From: Rhodoferax sp.
GTDB lineage: Bacteria > Pseudomonadota > Gammaproteobacteria > Burkholderiales > Burkholderiaceae_C
Reading direction: 5' to 3'
Assembly (NCBI RefSeq): GCF_028689295.1
Contig: NZ_JAQTWL010000010.1
Coordinates: 1 to 64,000 of the forward strand
Length of the DNA: 64,000 nt
In this document: one piece after another, positions 35,419-46,428 of the stretch
How the letters are laid out: every line of letters starts with the position of its first letter
How positions within the stretch are numbered: position 1 is the stretch's first letter
Made by a program: the position numbers and the translations under genes
Notes under the pieces: model-generated
Seen by the model: the letters and a program-made list of their open reading frames with translations, nothing else
Database searches by the model: none
Told to the model about the DNA's origin: nothing

Positions 35419-35835
35419 TCAGGATTTAAGGCTGGCGCTCCAGCGTTCGTCCCAGTCGTGCTGGCGCAGTTGCTCGGTGTCGCGGCGGTCGCGTTTGGTA
35501 GGGCGGCCTTGGCTCAGACTCAGGGCCGGTTCGGGCGCCAGCCGACGCTGTTCGGCCGCCTGCTGGCGCTGGCAGATGGAATCTTCAGTTTCTTGATATA
35601 ACAACGCGGCAACCGGCGCCGGGCTGCGATTGTCGCTGAGCGCCAGCACGGTCACGGTGCAGCTGATGGGCCCGTTGCGCAGCAGCACGTTGTCGCCCGC
35701 CTTGAGCTCACGTGCCGGCTTGACGGCCACGCCGTTGACCTGGACCCGACCCTTGTCGATTTCTTCGCTGGCCAGCGTGCGTGTTTTGTAGAAACGCGCC
35801 GCCCACAGCCACTTGTCAATGCGCAGGCGGTCCAT
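35419..35835 (-). CDS. hslR: S4-domain RNA-binding heat shock protein 15 homologue
   Basis: A 138-residue protein. Residues 3-65 are an S4 RNA-binding domain (RIDKWLWAARFYKTRTLASE, GRVQVNG, GDNVLLRNG), as in Hsp15, which binds stalled 50S subunits carrying nascent chains and recycles them. The C-terminal 70 residues are charged with RPTKRDRRDTEQL, as in E. coli HslR. Its ATG overlaps the stop of the DUF192 gene by one base (TAATG), implying translational coupling. Confidence 0.9.
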   Translation of the reverse strand: MDRLRIDKWLWAARFYKTRTLASEEIDKGRVQVNGVAVKPARELKAGDNVLLRNGPISCTVTVLALSDNRSPAPVAALLYQETEDSICQRQQAAEQRRLAPEPALSLSQGRPTKRDRRDTEQLRQHDWDERWSASLKS

Positions 35836-36287
35836 TAATGGGACTTGAACGGTGGGCCGCTGAGCTTGAAGCCCGCCTTGATGCCTTTTTGGGCAAACCA
35901 GCCCTGGTTCATTTCCAGCACAAAGCGCACCGGTTTGGCCGAGCAATGGGAGTCGGTGGTTTGCGGCGCCATGTCGGCCAGGTTGACGATGGTGCCGTCG
36001 TCGGCCACAAAGGCGGCAGTCAAGGGTAACAGGGTATTTTTCATCCAGAAACATTGTTCGCTGGGCTGCTCAAAGACAAAAAGCATGCCTTCAGCGGCTG
36101 CCATCTGCTTGCGAAACATGAGGCCGGTGGCGCGCTGCTCCGGCGTGCTCGCCACCTGAGTGTCCACCAGATACATGCCTGCCGTGAGTGTGACACGTGG
36201 CAAGTTCATTTGGGGCGTGCCTTGGGCATAACTGTTGCTGCAGCACAGCAGGGCGAAGATCAAAAGACGGGTCAATATAGGTGTCAT
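35835..36287 (-). CDS. DUF192 family exported protein
   Basis: A 150-residue protein. A hydrophobic signal (residues 1-25, ending NSYAQG) is followed by the DUF192 domain: ATGLMFRKQMAAAEGMLFVFEQP, then FWMKNTLLPLTAAFV and DGTIVNLADM. The family is widespread and functionally unassigned. A TTG start at 36305 is possible, but the ATG at 36287 gives a better signal peptide. Couples to hslR downstream. Confidence 0.85.
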   Translation of the reverse strand: MTPILTRLLIFALLCCSNSYAQGTPQMNLPRVTLTAGMYLVDTQVASTPEQRATGLMFRKQMAAAEGMLFVFEQPSEQCFWMKNTLLPLTAAFVADDGTIVNLADMAPQTTDSHCSAKPVRFVLEMNQGWFAQKGIKAGFKLSGPPFKSH

Positions 36288-36302
36288 GGCTTGATTTTGA
36301 CT

Positions 36303-36330
36303 CAAAAAAAATGCCCGCGCGAGCGGGCAT
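36303..36330 (-). terminator. intrinsic terminator of the Ala-rich protein gene
   Basis: On the minus strand ATGCCCGC and GCGGGCAT (36311-36330) form a perfect 8-bp stem with a 4-nt loop, followed by a run of eight T. It is 24 nt after the stop of the Ala-rich gene and just before the DUF192 start. Confidence 0.85.
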
Positions 36331-36354
36331 GTGCGTCAAACCTGCTTGGTCTGA

Positions 36355-36627
36355 TTACTGGGCAGCAGATGCCTTGACAGTAGCTTTTTTGGCTTTCTTG
36401 GCCTTTTTGGCTGGCTTGGCGGCAGCAGATGCCTTGGCAGCAGGAGCGGCTTCGGCTTTGGCTGCGGAGGCAGGTGCTGCGGGAGTTGCCTTGACAGCAG
36501 GGGTAGCAGGCGCAGCAGCGGGAGCAGCCTTGACAGCAGGAGTGGCAGGTGCAGCGGGAGCAGCTGCTTGAGCGAACGCGCCAGCAGCAAAAAGACCAGC
36601 AACCAGAGCAGCGAGAAGTTTGTTCAT
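36355..36627 (-). CDS. small exported Ala/Pro/Lys-rich protein
   Basis: A 90-residue protein with a clear signal peptide (MNKLLAALVAGLFAAGAFAQ) and low-complexity mature part: repeats of the type AAPATPAVKA in the first half and a Lys-rich end (KPAKKAKKAKKATVKASAAQ). It resembles the small histone H1-like or periplasmic Ala-rich proteins annotated near icd in related genomes; function is unknown. The ATG at 36627 has AAGGAA seven bases upstream; the longer frame upstream is AT-rich promoter DNA. Divergent from icd. Confidence 0.75.
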   Translation of the reverse strand: MNKLLAALVAGLFAAGAFAQAAAPAAPATPAVKAAPAAAPATPAVKATPAAPASAAKAEAAPAAKASAAAKPAKKAKKAKKATVKASAAQ

Positions 36628-36824
36628 TTCCAATTTCCTTGAGATAACGTTATTACAAAAAAACCTTCTAATTGATGAAGGTAGCACCACAACGCGTCGG
36701 TGGGCCAGTTGGTTGACAGCTTTCGGTAATTTATTGAGACTAGAATTAAAAAGTTTAAAAAACACGGGTCAGTTTGATCGCTGGCCTGCCTCGATCATCG
36801 ATCAACTACCGGAGACTCAAGTCC

Positions 36825-38078
<1,254 letters not shown>

Positions 38079-38111
38079 GAGGGATCCAGGCCGCCTGCGG
38101 CGGCTTGATGC

Positions 38112-38146
38112 AACCCCGATGCGCGCAGGCCGTCGAGGGTTTTTTT
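38112..38146 (+). terminator. intrinsic terminator after icd
   Basis: AACCCCGA (38112-38119) pairs imperfectly with TCGAGGGTT (38133-38141), followed by seven T. It lies 33 nt after the icd stop and only 10 nt from the converging hoxJ stop. Confidence 0.7.
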
Positions 38147-38155
38147 GCCTTTGGC

Positions 38156-39514
38156 TTATGCGCGGGGCAATATCAATGTGAACTCGGCGCCGCCTTGCGG
38201 CAAATTGGCGACGGCCAGACGGCCGCCATGTTGCTCGACCAGACCGTAGCTGATCGACAGCCCCAGTCCGGTGCCTTTGCCGACGCTCTTGGTGGTGAAA
38301 AATGGGTCAAAAATGTGCGACAAATGCGCCGGCGCGATGCCCGGGCCATTGTCGGAAAAGCGCAGCTGCACCTGTCCGTCCTGTTGCACCAAGCTGATCC
38401 ACAGTTGCGGTGCCGCCGCCCTGGCAGCGTCGGCAGCCGTGTTGGCGCTGGTGGCATCCGCAGCGTTCTGGATCAAATTCATCATCACTTGCAACAACTG
38501 CCCGGCGTTGCCGCTGACGAAGCAATCGGGGCCGCGCGTCCAGTGGATTTCAAAATGGGGTGCCGTGCCTTTTTGCACCCAGTGAATGGCGCGTTCCACT
38601 ACCGCGTTGAGCTCGACCTGGGTGACCTCCCCCTGGCTGGCGCTTGAAAAGCGTTTCAGTCCGTTGACGATGTCCGCCGTGCGCTGGGCGCCCTCGAGGG
38701 TGCCTTCCATCAGCGATGGCAGGTCTTTGAGCAGGGCGTCAATGCGCAATTCCTGGCGCAAGGCCTGCACCGGCGTGGGCAGGTCCAGCTGGTGCAAGGC
38801 CTCCAAGTAGCGGCCCAGGCGTGAGCCGTAGCGCTGCAGCACGTGCACATTGCCCAGCACAAAGCTGATCGGGTTGTTGAGCTCATGCGCCACACCAGCC
38901 ACCAGGCGGCCAAGCGAGGCCATTTTTTCGGAGTGCAGCAGTTGTTGCTGCGCCAGTTTCAGCGCGTCGTGCGCTTCGCGCAATTGGTGGTAGGCGCGCT
39001 TGATCTCACCCAGCGGGCGACCTACCAGCACCCTGCCAACCTGGCGCCCGGTGCTGTTGTGGCGCGGTGTGCAGCTCATGTCCACCGGTACCGGCAGACC
39101 ATGAGCGTCGCGCAAATTGAGCTCGACGACGGCCACTTCGTGCGCGGCCGCGTGGTACATGGCCAACTGCCAGCGTTGCACGCTTTGCGCATCGGCAAGC
39201 AGATCAGGCACCGGGGTGCCGCGCAGGTCTTGTTCGCTGCGGCCCACGAGCTCGCACAGGGCGGCGTTGGATTCCTCGATCAGGCCATCCTGGTTGCAGG
39301 CGATCAGCACGTCGCTCATGCTTGAGAGCAAGCTGAAGATGAACTGTTGCGACTGTTCCAGCTGGGCGTTTTTTTCTTCCAGCTCGACCTCGTCGCTGAC
39401 CAGCTTCGAGTACACCTCTTCCATCTTGTGGATCACGTCCAGCCAGGTGTCGTCGCCCACGCCTTCGAGGTCTGCGGGTGGCAATTGCAGGTTGGGTGGC
39501 GGGCGCTGAGGCAT
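38156..39514 (-). CDS. hoxJ: hydrogen-sensing histidine kinase
   Basis: A 452-residue soluble sensor kinase with no membrane segment. Residues 20-60 are a coiled coil, 58-165 a PAS domain, then a dimerisation domain with phospho-acceptor His210 (GVAHELNNP) and an ATPase domain (NLIQNAADA, DNGPGI, GKGTGLGLS). In Ralstonia the orthologue binds the H2-sensing hydrogenase HoxBC through its PAS domain and inhibits HoxA by phosphorylation when H2 is absent. Last gene of the hydrogenase locus, 18 nt after hoxC. Confidence 0.92.
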   Translation of the reverse strand: MPQRPPPNLQLPPADLEGVGDDTWLDVIHKMEEVYSKLVSDEVELEEKNAQLEQSQQFIFSLLSSMSDVLIACNQDGLIEESNAALCELVGRSEQDLRGTPVPDLLADAQSVQRWQLAMYHAAAHEVAVVELNLRDAHGLPVPVDMSCTPRHNSTGRQVGRVLVGRPLGEIKRAYHQLREAHDALKLAQQQLLHSEKMASLGRLVAGVAHELNNPISFVLGNVHVLQRYGSRLGRYLEALHQLDLPTPVQALRQELRIDALLKDLPSLMEGTLEGAQRTADIVNGLKRFSSASQGEVTQVELNAVVERAIHWVQKGTAPHFEIHWTRGPDCFVSGNAGQLLQVMMNLIQNAADATSANTAADAARAAAPQLWISLVQQDGQVQLRFSDNGPGIAPAHLSHIFDPFFTTKSVGKGTGLGLSISYGLVEQHGGRLAVANLPQGGAEFTLILPRA

Positions 39515-39532
39515 GGTTCGAGGCCTCTTGCG

Positions 39533-41029
39533 TCAATGCACGGTGCAAACCATGCAGGGGTCAAACGATCGCACAATGTGCTGCACCGCCACGCTGGTGT
39601 TGTTGTCAGCGTCGTCAACGGTGCTGTCCATGGGAGCGCCGACCAGTGCGGTTTCGAGCGCACCGGGCGTGCCAGCCGCATCGCGCGGCGAAAAGTTCCA
39701 GCTGGTGGGCGCTACGATCTGGTAGTGGCTGAGGCGACCTTTTTCAATACGCAGCCAGTGGCCCAGCGCACCGCGCGCGGCCTCGGTCAGGCCGGTGCCC
39801 CGGGCCTGGTCGGGCAGCGCATGGGATTGAAAAAACGGCGCGTGCGGTTGCAAGGCCAACAACCATTGTTCCATCAAGGGCACGATGCGCGCCATCTCCA
39901 GAAGCCGTGCCAGCACCCGGGTGCTGACGCAGCCGCCGTGCGCTGCAACGGCGGCGCGGATCAGCGACTGGCCGTCCACCAGCTGGCGCGCAATGGCGCC
40001 AGTCTCCAGTACCTGTCCGCCCAGACGCGGCGCCTTGTTCCAGCTGTAGGCACCAGCTTTGTCGGCTTGTGGCAGCGTGCTGCCAACCATCGGGTGCAAG
40101 GCGGCAGCGCTGGCGTCTTCGGCGTACCAGGCATGGCGCGGGTCTTCGGTGATGTCATGGGTATTGAGCGACAACACTTTTTGGTGGGAAGCATCCCATA
40201 CGCCGCGCGCAAAAGCGTGACCGCTGTCGGCAAGAGCATAGGCACCATAGCTCAGGTAGCGGCCCGGGCCGACGCCCAGTTGGTTCAGGCTGGTGTCATC
40301 GGCGATGTCCAGAAACAGGGCCAGGTCGCTGCCTGCGGCGCGGGTGCGCCAGCCCTGGAGTGCGGCCAGGCTGTCCAGCGCGGCCACTTCTTCGAGTGGC
40401 GTGCCGAACAGAGTTTGCTCCAGAAAGGCCCGCATCTCGCGCACACGCGCCAGCAGGCGCACGCGCTCGGCGGTTTCGATGGCGCGTGAACTCCCGCCCG
40501 GCAGAATGGCCCCGGTGTGCGGCCATTTGCCGCCCAATGTGCCGATCAGTTCGAACCAGCGCGCCCGCGCGGCCAGCGCTTGGCGGCTGTGCAGGCCGCC
40601 GCCGGTGGTGCTGCCCGCCAAGGCAGCAAAGCGCTGCTGCGCCTGCGCCAGCCAGGCGCGCCCGTGGTACGCCTGGCCGGTGAAGTCGGGCATGAAAAAC
40701 AGATAAAAATGCGTCAGGTGGTCGGCCAGATTTTCGCAGGCCAACATCAAATTGGTGGCTAGCACGCCGTTGGGCGGCATCACCACGCCACAGGCATCGG
40801 CCAGCGCCCGCGCTGCGGCTACCGACTGCGACACCGAGCAGATGCCGCAAATGCGCGGCACGATGGTGAGCGCGTCCATCGGATCGCGGCCCGCCAGCAT
40901 CAGTTCGAAACCACGAAACATCGGGGCGTTGACATGGGCTTCTCTGATCCGCCCATTGGCCACGTCAAGCTGTACCTCGAGGTCGCCCTCGACGCGGTTG
41001 AAAGGTCCCAGAACCAGGCGGCGGGTCAT
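39533..41029 (-). CDS. hoxC: regulatory (H2-sensing) [NiFe]-hydrogenase large subunit
   Basis: A 498-residue large subunit (HupV type). The active-site Cys pairs are RICGIC near residue 58 and DPCMVC at the end. The protein stops right after the final CTVH, with no C-terminal extension, so it needs no protease; this is a hallmark of sensory group 2b hydrogenases. The ATG at 41029 gives MTRRLVLGPFNRVEGD. It pairs with HoxB upstream and signals to HoxJ downstream. Confidence 0.95.
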   Translation of the reverse strand: MTRRLVLGPFNRVEGDLEVQLDVANGRIREAHVNAPMFRGFELMLAGRDPMDALTIVPRICGICSVSQSVAAARALADACGVVMPPNGVLATNLMLACENLADHLTHFYLFFMPDFTGQAYHGRAWLAQAQQRFAALAGSTTGGGLHSRQALAARARWFELIGTLGGKWPHTGAILPGGSSRAIETAERVRLLARVREMRAFLEQTLFGTPLEEVAALDSLAALQGWRTRAAGSDLALFLDIADDTSLNQLGVGPGRYLSYGAYALADSGHAFARGVWDASHQKVLSLNTHDITEDPRHAWYAEDASAAALHPMVGSTLPQADKAGAYSWNKAPRLGGQVLETGAIARQLVDGQSLIRAAVAAHGGCVSTRVLARLLEMARIVPLMEQWLLALQPHAPFFQSHALPDQARGTGLTEAARGALGHWLRIEKGRLSHYQIVAPTSWNFSPRDAAGTPGALETALVGAPMDSTVDDADNNTSVAVQHIVRSFDPCMVCTVH

Positions 41030-41043
41030 GCTGAAGCCTTCAT

Positions 41044-42045
41044 TTAGCGCTGCCGCGTGTTGCGCGAGACGGGCGGTAGCACCACGTGGTCGCTGCGCGA
41101 ATTGATCTTGACGCGTTTGGGCGTGGCACTTTTGGACAGCGATGCCAGCGCCACAAACCAGGCTTTGGGCATGTCGGTGGGCAGCCCCACCGGAATGCCT
41201 GCCAGTTTGGGTGTGAGGTGAAAGGCGTGCCCCGGGCTCTGAAAACCCGGTGCGGTGCAGTTGATGCAGGCAAAGCCACCGCGCAGGCAACTGCCGTCGC
41301 CGTTCCAGAGACGGGTGTTGCAGTCGGCGTGCGCCTGGGTGCCCTTGCAGCCCATGTTTTCCATCAGGCAGCCCAGGTCGGTGGGCTGGGCGGCGCTGGC
41401 CTTGTACTCGTAATACTCATTGCGCGGGCAGCCGTGGTGCACCAACTGGTCAGCATAAAAGCGTGGCCGCCCCAGCGGGTCGAGGTCGTTCGCGTCGAAC
41501 TGATCCGCAGCCAGCAGCATCAGCGTGTCGATGACCCAGCCGGGGTGGGTCGGGCAGCCAGCCACATTGATCACTGACAGGCCACCCTGGGCGCAAAAAT
41601 TGGCACCGAGCTGGCCGCCGATTTGTTCGTCTTCATACTGCAAGCCGCAGGCATCGGTGGGGTTGCTGCCGCTGGCGCTGATGCCACCCCAAGCGGCGCA
41701 ACTGCCCACCGCCAGCACATGCTTGGCCACGCCTGCGAGCTGCTCGATCCAGTGCATCATGGGCACGTCGGTGCCGGCCAGCAGGTGAAATCGCCCACTG
41801 CGGTTGGGGCCGCGCAGCACGGCGCCCTCGATGCACAACGCGTCAATGCGGGTGCGCCCGCTCAAGGCATCTTGCAACAGGCCAAGCAGGTCTTGTTGGC
41901 TATCGAGTGACAGGCTGGGGTGCCACAGCAGGTGGATGCCGCTGCTTTTGAGCAGTGCCGGAAAATCTGCCGTGTCGGCGCATAGCAGCGACATGCTGCA
42001 ACCGCCGCAGCCGCCCGATTGAAGCCATAACACGTTAAACCCCAT
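41044..42045 (-). CDS. hoxB: regulatory (H2-sensing) [NiFe]-hydrogenase small subunit
   Basis: A 333-residue Fe-S subunit (HupU type) without a Tat signal, so cytoplasmic. Iron-sulfur ligands appear in SGGCGGCSMS near residue 12, GSCAAWGG, AGCPTHPGW, and the distal CNCxxP-like cysteines around GCKGTQAHADC and CLRGGFACINC. The ATG at 42045 has AAAGGGAT seven bases upstream. The absence of an export signal is diagnostic of sensory rather than energy-conserving hydrogenases. Confidence 0.95.
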   Translation of the reverse strand: MGFNVLWLQSGGCGGCSMSLLCADTADFPALLKSSGIHLLWHPSLSLDSQQDLLGLLQDALSGRTRIDALCIEGAVLRGPNRSGRFHLLAGTDVPMMHWIEQLAGVAKHVLAVGSCAAWGGISASGSNPTDACGLQYEDEQIGGQLGANFCAQGGLSVINVAGCPTHPGWVIDTLMLLAADQFDANDLDPLGRPRFYADQLVHHGCPRNEYYEYKASAAQPTDLGCLMENMGCKGTQAHADCNTRLWNGDGSCLRGGFACINCTAPGFQSPGHAFHLTPKLAGIPVGLPTDMPKAWFVALASLSKSATPKRVKINSRSDHVVLPPVSRNTRQR

Positions 42046-42059
42046 GATCTTGATCCCTT

Positions 42060-43253
42060 TCAGTTTGCCACTGTAGCGCCAAACACGGTGCAGTTCACGC
42101 AAGGATCAAAGGCGGCTGCCAGCATGGCGGCGGACGCTTGGTCGTCGGTGGCCAGCGCCGCTACCGCCTGAGCCAGCGCGCCTTGCGGATGAAAGTTCCA
42201 CTCGGTGGGTGCCAGCACGCGGTAATCCAGCACGCCGCCCTCGGCGTCCAGCAGCACCCAGTGCAGCAACAGGCCGCGCGCCATTTCACACCAGCCCAGC
42301 GCCTGGCCTTGGACCAGCCACAGGGCACCTGTTGACAGCATGCCCCCGGCGCCAGTGGCATCCGGGCCATCCGAAGCATCCGAAGCGGCCTGGGCCAGCG
42401 CCAACAATTCCTGCCAGCGCGCGCTCAGGCGCCACCAGGCACTGCGCAGCGCGCCCTCTGGCTGGGGGCCGTGGCGCAGCCGCGCCCAGGGGCCGTTCTC
42501 GGCGCATTGGCCGTGCCAGGTGGGCTGCTGCACAAAGCCGTTCTGGTGCACCATGGCCTGCGCCAGTTCGATCAATTGCCGGTTTTGCAGCGTGAGGTCC
42601 TGATGCAGAACCTGCAGACAGCGCGCCGGCAACTGCAGGCGGCTGGCGAGTGGCTGCCAAGCGCTTAAAAACCGGGCCGGCGGCAAACGGGTTGCCTGAC
42701 TTTGGCACCAGTCGGCAAAGGCTTCTGGTGTAGCGCAATCTCGCTGCCATTGGCCGATGGACTGTCCCAGAATGTGTTCTTCGAGCCAGCCGCGCAGTTG
42801 GCCCAATTGATTCAGCGCAGCCGCTGCATCGGTGGGCGCGTGCTTGGCGACCAGAGGCAGCGGACAGTCGCGCAGCCATTTCAGATCGGGACCTGCGACA
42901 CCCGTTTCAGGCAGGCGTTGTGGCCAGTCCAGCGCCATGCTGCGCAGGTGGTCGCGCGCGGTTTCCAGCCACAGCGCAACGGGGGGCTGGGCCGCATTGC
43001 CGCATGGTGTTTGCCTTTGCGCGGCAGCCAAGGCCAAAACCGCCGCCTGCCGATGGGCATGGGCGCACAGGGTAAAGACGCTGCCCAATCCGCGTACAAC
43101 ATCATCGCCGCGCTGGCCGCGCAACAACTGTCCGAGTCGGCCAGTGCCGAGCACCGGACGCTGACCCATCACGCCAGGCCTGGCGCCGGGACGGAGCTGG
43201 TACTCGCCAGCGAGCGCGTTGCTGCCGGGCAGGTTGGACGCAGCAGGTGCCAT
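42060..43253 (-). CDS. hupK: hydrogenase maturation protein HupK/HoxV
   Basis: A 397-residue relative of the hydrogenase large subunit. It keeps the C-terminal DPCVNC motif but lacks the N-terminal CxxC pair, as is typical of HupK/HoxV. In Ralstonia, HoxV is a scaffold for the Fe(CN)2CO centre before insertion into the large subunit. The N-terminal LGSVFTLCAHAHRQAA segment matches the family. Starts 16 nt after hoxA and overlaps nothing; its stop (42060) is 14 nt before the hoxB start. Confidence 0.82.
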   Translation of the reverse strand: MAPAASNLPGSNALAGEYQLRPGARPGVMGQRPVLGTGRLGQLLRGQRGDDVVRGLGSVFTLCAHAHRQAAVLALAAAQRQTPCGNAAQPPVALWLETARDHLRSMALDWPQRLPETGVAGPDLKWLRDCPLPLVAKHAPTDAAAALNQLGQLRGWLEEHILGQSIGQWQRDCATPEAFADWCQSQATRLPPARFLSAWQPLASRLQLPARCLQVLHQDLTLQNRQLIELAQAMVHQNGFVQQPTWHGQCAENGPWARLRHGPQPEGALRSAWWRLSARWQELLALAQAASDASDGPDATGAGGMLSTGALWLVQGQALGWCEMARGLLLHWVLLDAEGGVLDYRVLAPTEWNFHPQGALAQAVAALATDDQASAAMLAAAFDPCVNCTVFGATVAN

Positions 43254-43269
43254 GATCGGTGCCGTCGCC

Positions 43270-44724
43270 TTAATGGTTCAGGCCAAGCCGCATCAACTTC
43301 ATGCGCAAGCCAACCCGCGTCAGCCCCAACTCTTCAGCAACATGGGTCTTGTTGCCCTTGTGGCGCAGCATGGACTCCTTGACGATTTGCGCCTCGAAGC
43401 GCTCAAGGTGATGTTTGAGCTGGCCGGAGGTGTCGGCAATGGCCTCGTCGGCCACCTCATTGGCAGCACTTTCGACGGCCAGCGTTTGAGCCGCATGCTG
43501 GATACGCGGTGACAACAGCTCTGGCCCCAGAACGGCGCCATCACTGATTGCCATGGCGCGGCGAATCTCGTTTTGCAACTCGCGTACATTGCCGGGCCAG
43601 CTGTGGCGGTTGAGCAGGTCCAAGGCCTCGCTTGAGAGGCTGCGCCCGATCAAGGGGGATCTTTTCAGCAGGTCGGAGACGAGCAGCGGGATGTCCCGGG
43701 CGCGCTCGCGCAGCGCCGGCAAATACAGTGTGATGCCGGCCACGCGGTAGTACAAGTCTTCGCGAAAGCGGCCGCTGGCCACATCAAGCTCCAGGTTGCG
43801 GTTGGTGGCGGCGATCAGGCGCACATCGACGGCCACCGGGCGCGCACTGCCCACGGGGCGAATTTCGCCCTCTTGAAGCGCGCGCAGCAGCTTGACCTGA
43901 AAGGCGGGTGAGGTCTCGCCAATTTCATCCAGAAACAGCGTGCCGCCATCGGCCTGCTGAAACAGGCCGATGTGCGAGTCGGTGGCACCAGTAAACGCAC
44001 CACGCTTGTGGCCGAAGAGTTCACTCTCGAGCAGTGTGTCTGGCATGGCGCCGCAGTTTTCCACCACAAAAGGCTGTTCGGCACGGGCGCTGGCGTAGTG
44101 GATGGCGCGCGCCAGCAGTTCCTTGCCGGTGCCGGATTCGCCGGTGATCAGCACCGACAGATCGTGCCCCGCAATGCGCTGTGCCAGCGTGCAAACGGCA
44201 TTGAGCGGACTGTCAGGGGTGCGCAGCAGCTTGTCAAAACCGGCCAGCGCTCTGGCTTGTTGACGCAAGCCGGCCACGCGCAGCGCCAGACTGTCGGGGT
44301 GGGTGCGCAGCTCCAGCGTGAGGCGCTGATTTTCCTGCTGCAAGCGCCACAGTTCGCCAGCGCTTTGCAGCGTGAGCAGCAACTGGTCGGGGTGCCAGGG
44401 CTTTAGCAGGTATTGCCAGATACCGGCTTCGTTGATGCCAGTGATGATGTCCTCGGCCTCGGTGTAGCCCGATAAAATCAGGCGCACGGTGTCGGGCCAC
44501 CGGTCGCGCACCGCGCGTAAAAACGCCACTCCCGAGGTGCCGGGCATGCGCTGGTCCGACACCACAATCTGCACCAACTCGTTGTGCATCACGGTCATGC
44601 CTTCATCCGCTGAATTGGCGGTGAAGACCGTGAAATATTCGTCCAGCGTGCGCTTGAGTGTTTCGAGCGAGCGCAACTCGTCATCGACCACCAGCACCGA
44701 CAGGGGCGCGCGGGCCGGGCTCAT
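43270..44724 (-). CDS. hoxA: NtrC-type response regulator, hydrogenase activator
   Basis: A 484-residue sigma-54-dependent activator. Receiver domain with acceptor Asp57 (VVSDQRMPG) at the N-terminus, AAA+ domain with GESGTGKE, the sigma-54-contacting GAFTGA loop and Walker [12 protein letters not shown], and a C-terminal Fis-type helix-turn-helix ending at [18 protein letters not shown]. The ATG at 44724 forms an ATGA overlap with the hoxX stop; an ATG four codons earlier is an alternative. It should activate the promoter found upstream of hybO. Confidence 0.94.
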   Translation of the reverse strand: MSPARAPLSVLVVDDELRSLETLKRTLDEYFTVFTANSADEGMTVMHNELVQIVVSDQRMPGTSGVAFLRAVRDRWPDTVRLILSGYTEAEDIITGINEAGIWQYLLKPWHPDQLLLTLQSAGELWRLQQENQRLTLELRTHPDSLALRVAGLRQQARALAGFDKLLRTPDSPLNAVCTLAQRIAGHDLSVLITGESGTGKELLARAIHYASARAEQPFVVENCGAMPDTLLESELFGHKRGAFTGATDSHIGLFQQADGGTLFLDEIGETSPAFQVKLLRALQEGEIRPVGSARPVAVDVRLIAATNRNLELDVASGRFREDLYYRVAGITLYLPALRERARDIPLLVSDLLKRSPLIGRSLSSEALDLLNRHSWPGNVRELQNEIRRAMAISDGAVLGPELLSPRIQHAAQTLAVESAANEVADEAIADTSGQLKHHLERFEAQIVKESMLRHKGNKTHVAEELGLTRVGLRMKLMRLGLNH

Positions 44725-46418
44725 GGCAGTTTCCATCCCAGTTCCCGGTGCCGGGCCAGGTGCCGTGGGGTCCAGGAGGCGAGTGACTTCTGCACAAAGT
44801 GGTGCCGCGCCACGTGGTAGCTGGGGTCAAAGCCATAAAAGTTGCGGTGCATGTGGGCCATCTCCTCGTTGCGGTAGGCCGCCAGCGGTTTGGCGGCTTC
44901 GTCCCGCGCGCGGGATTTGGTCTTGGCAGCCAGTTGCCCGGGCAGGTCGGGGGCGGCTGCCAGCCGGGCAGCCATGGCCGCAACGTCGGCGCGAAAGGCG
45001 CTCACGTCGCCGCTCAGACAGGCATCGGTCAGGCCAAGCTGCAGCGCGCCATGCGCCGTGAGCGGCTGGCGGTTGTGCATGATGGCTTGGGCAGCGTTCT
45101 GCCCGACCCGGCGCGGCAGCAGGTAGGTCCAGTATTCCGAGCCATACAGATTGCCCATGTTTTTGTAATGCGGGTTGAGCATGACCCCGTCGCGCACCCA
45201 GACCAGGTCGGCCGCGCGCGCCAGAAAACAGCCACCCGCACCCGCGTTGCCGCCGATGGCAGCCACCGTGATTTGCTGCGTGGTGGTGATGAGTTCGAGC
45301 GCCAGGTCGTTCATGGCGTTGATGTTGTGCCAGGATTCGTCAGCGGCCGAGCCGCCGCTCAGGCTGGCAGCTTCGATCACGTTCAGATGAATGCCGTTGG
45401 ACCAGAAGTCGAGCCCGCCTGGCAGCACCAGCACGCGCGTGGGGCGCTGTTTGGCCCAGACCAAGGCATCGCGAAGCCGCTCGCATTGCCGCGTTGACAT
45501 GGCGCCGTTGTAGAACTCGAAGTGCAAGAAGCCAATGCCGCCAGACTCTTCATAGGCAATGTCTTGCCAGGTGGGGGCCGCTGCGCGCCACCAATCGGGC
45601 AGGAGTGCGTGCGGCACAACCGCCGCTTCTTCGGCAAACGCCAAGGTGGCGGGCAGTTTGATGCTGCCTGGCCGCTTGACGTGGCCGATCCAGACGGCGC
45701 CATCAATGGTGGCGCGCAGCAAGGCGGTTTCGCGTTGGGCCAGCACCTCGCCGGGTGCGCCGCGCAAAGTCGATTCGGGCCATGCATCAAACACATGGCA
45801 GGGCTGGTCAAACAGTGTGTCAACCACGCCGGGGAATCCGTCTGCTGCGTCGATCTTGCGCAGCACCGTGGCGCTGTCGTCCTGCTGCCAGTCAATGGCA
45901 CGATGGGCTTGCTTCATCAGCGGCTGCCACTGACTGCTTGACGGGCGTTGTGGCACAAAGTTGCCGGCGGCAAAGCATTCCACCGCTTGCAACACCGCAG
46001 TTGTGGCTGCTTGTGTGACTTCGTGGCGGTACAGGCTGGCCTTGGTGGCGGGGCGCATGGCCAAACTGGCGCTGGCCCAGACCGGCCCGCCATCCATTTC
46101 AGCCTCGGCCTGCAACACGGTCACGCCCCAATCCCTTCGCCCCGCGTCAATGGCCCAGTCCAGCGCTGAAGGGCCACGGTCGCCCACCACGCCGGGGTGG
46201 ACGATCAGGCACACATGGCGCGACCAGACCGACTCCGGGATGGCCCGGCGCAGGTAAGGTGCCACGATCAGGTCAGGCGCAAACAGCGCAGCAGCCTCTT
46301 CGGTCACCGAGTCGCTGATGTCGAATTCAACCGACACCAGGTGACCGCGCTGGCGCAGTTCAGCCGCCAGGCGCTGAGTCAGGCTGTTAAAGGCGTGGGT
46401 GAGCAGCAGGATACGCAT
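44721..46418 (-). CDS. hoxX: HypX/HoxX, CO-ligand synthesis for [NiFe]-hydrogenase
   Basis: A 565-residue two-domain protein. Residues 1-250 are a formyl-THF-binding domain related to formyltransferases (HPGVVGDRGPSALDWA near residue 73); residues 280-560 are enoyl-CoA hydratase-like (GGIGFLHFEFYNGAMS, GGNAGAGGCF). HypX converts the formyl group of formyl-THF to CO, the active-site ligand, and is needed for aerobic maturation. The ATG at 46418 gives MRILLLTHAF. It lies 10 nt after hypE and overlaps hoxA by 4 nt. Confidence 0.93.
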   Translation of the reverse strand: MRILLLTHAFNSLTQRLAAELRQRGHLVSVEFDISDSVTEEAAALFAPDLIVAPYLRRAIPESVWSRHVCLIVHPGVVGDRGPSALDWAIDAGRRDWGVTVLQAEAEMDGGPVWASASLAMRPATKASLYRHEVTQAATTAVLQAVECFAAGNFVPQRPSSSQWQPLMKQAHRAIDWQQDDSATVLRKIDAADGFPGVVDTLFDQPCHVFDAWPESTLRGAPGEVLAQRETALLRATIDGAVWIGHVKRPGSIKLPATLAFAEEAAVVPHALLPDWWRAAAPTWQDIAYEESGGIGFLHFEFYNGAMSTRQCERLRDALVWAKQRPTRVLVLPGGLDFWSNGIHLNVIEAASLSGGSAADESWHNINAMNDLALELITTTQQITVAAIGGNAGAGGCFLARAADLVWVRDGVMLNPHYKNMGNLYGSEYWTYLLPRRVGQNAAQAIMHNRQPLTAHGALQLGLTDACLSGDVSAFRADVAAMAARLAAAPDLPGQLAAKTKSRARDEAAKPLAAYRNEEMAHMHRNFYGFDPSYHVARHHFVQKSLASWTPRHLARHRELGWKLP

Positions 46419-46428
46419 GACGTGGGTT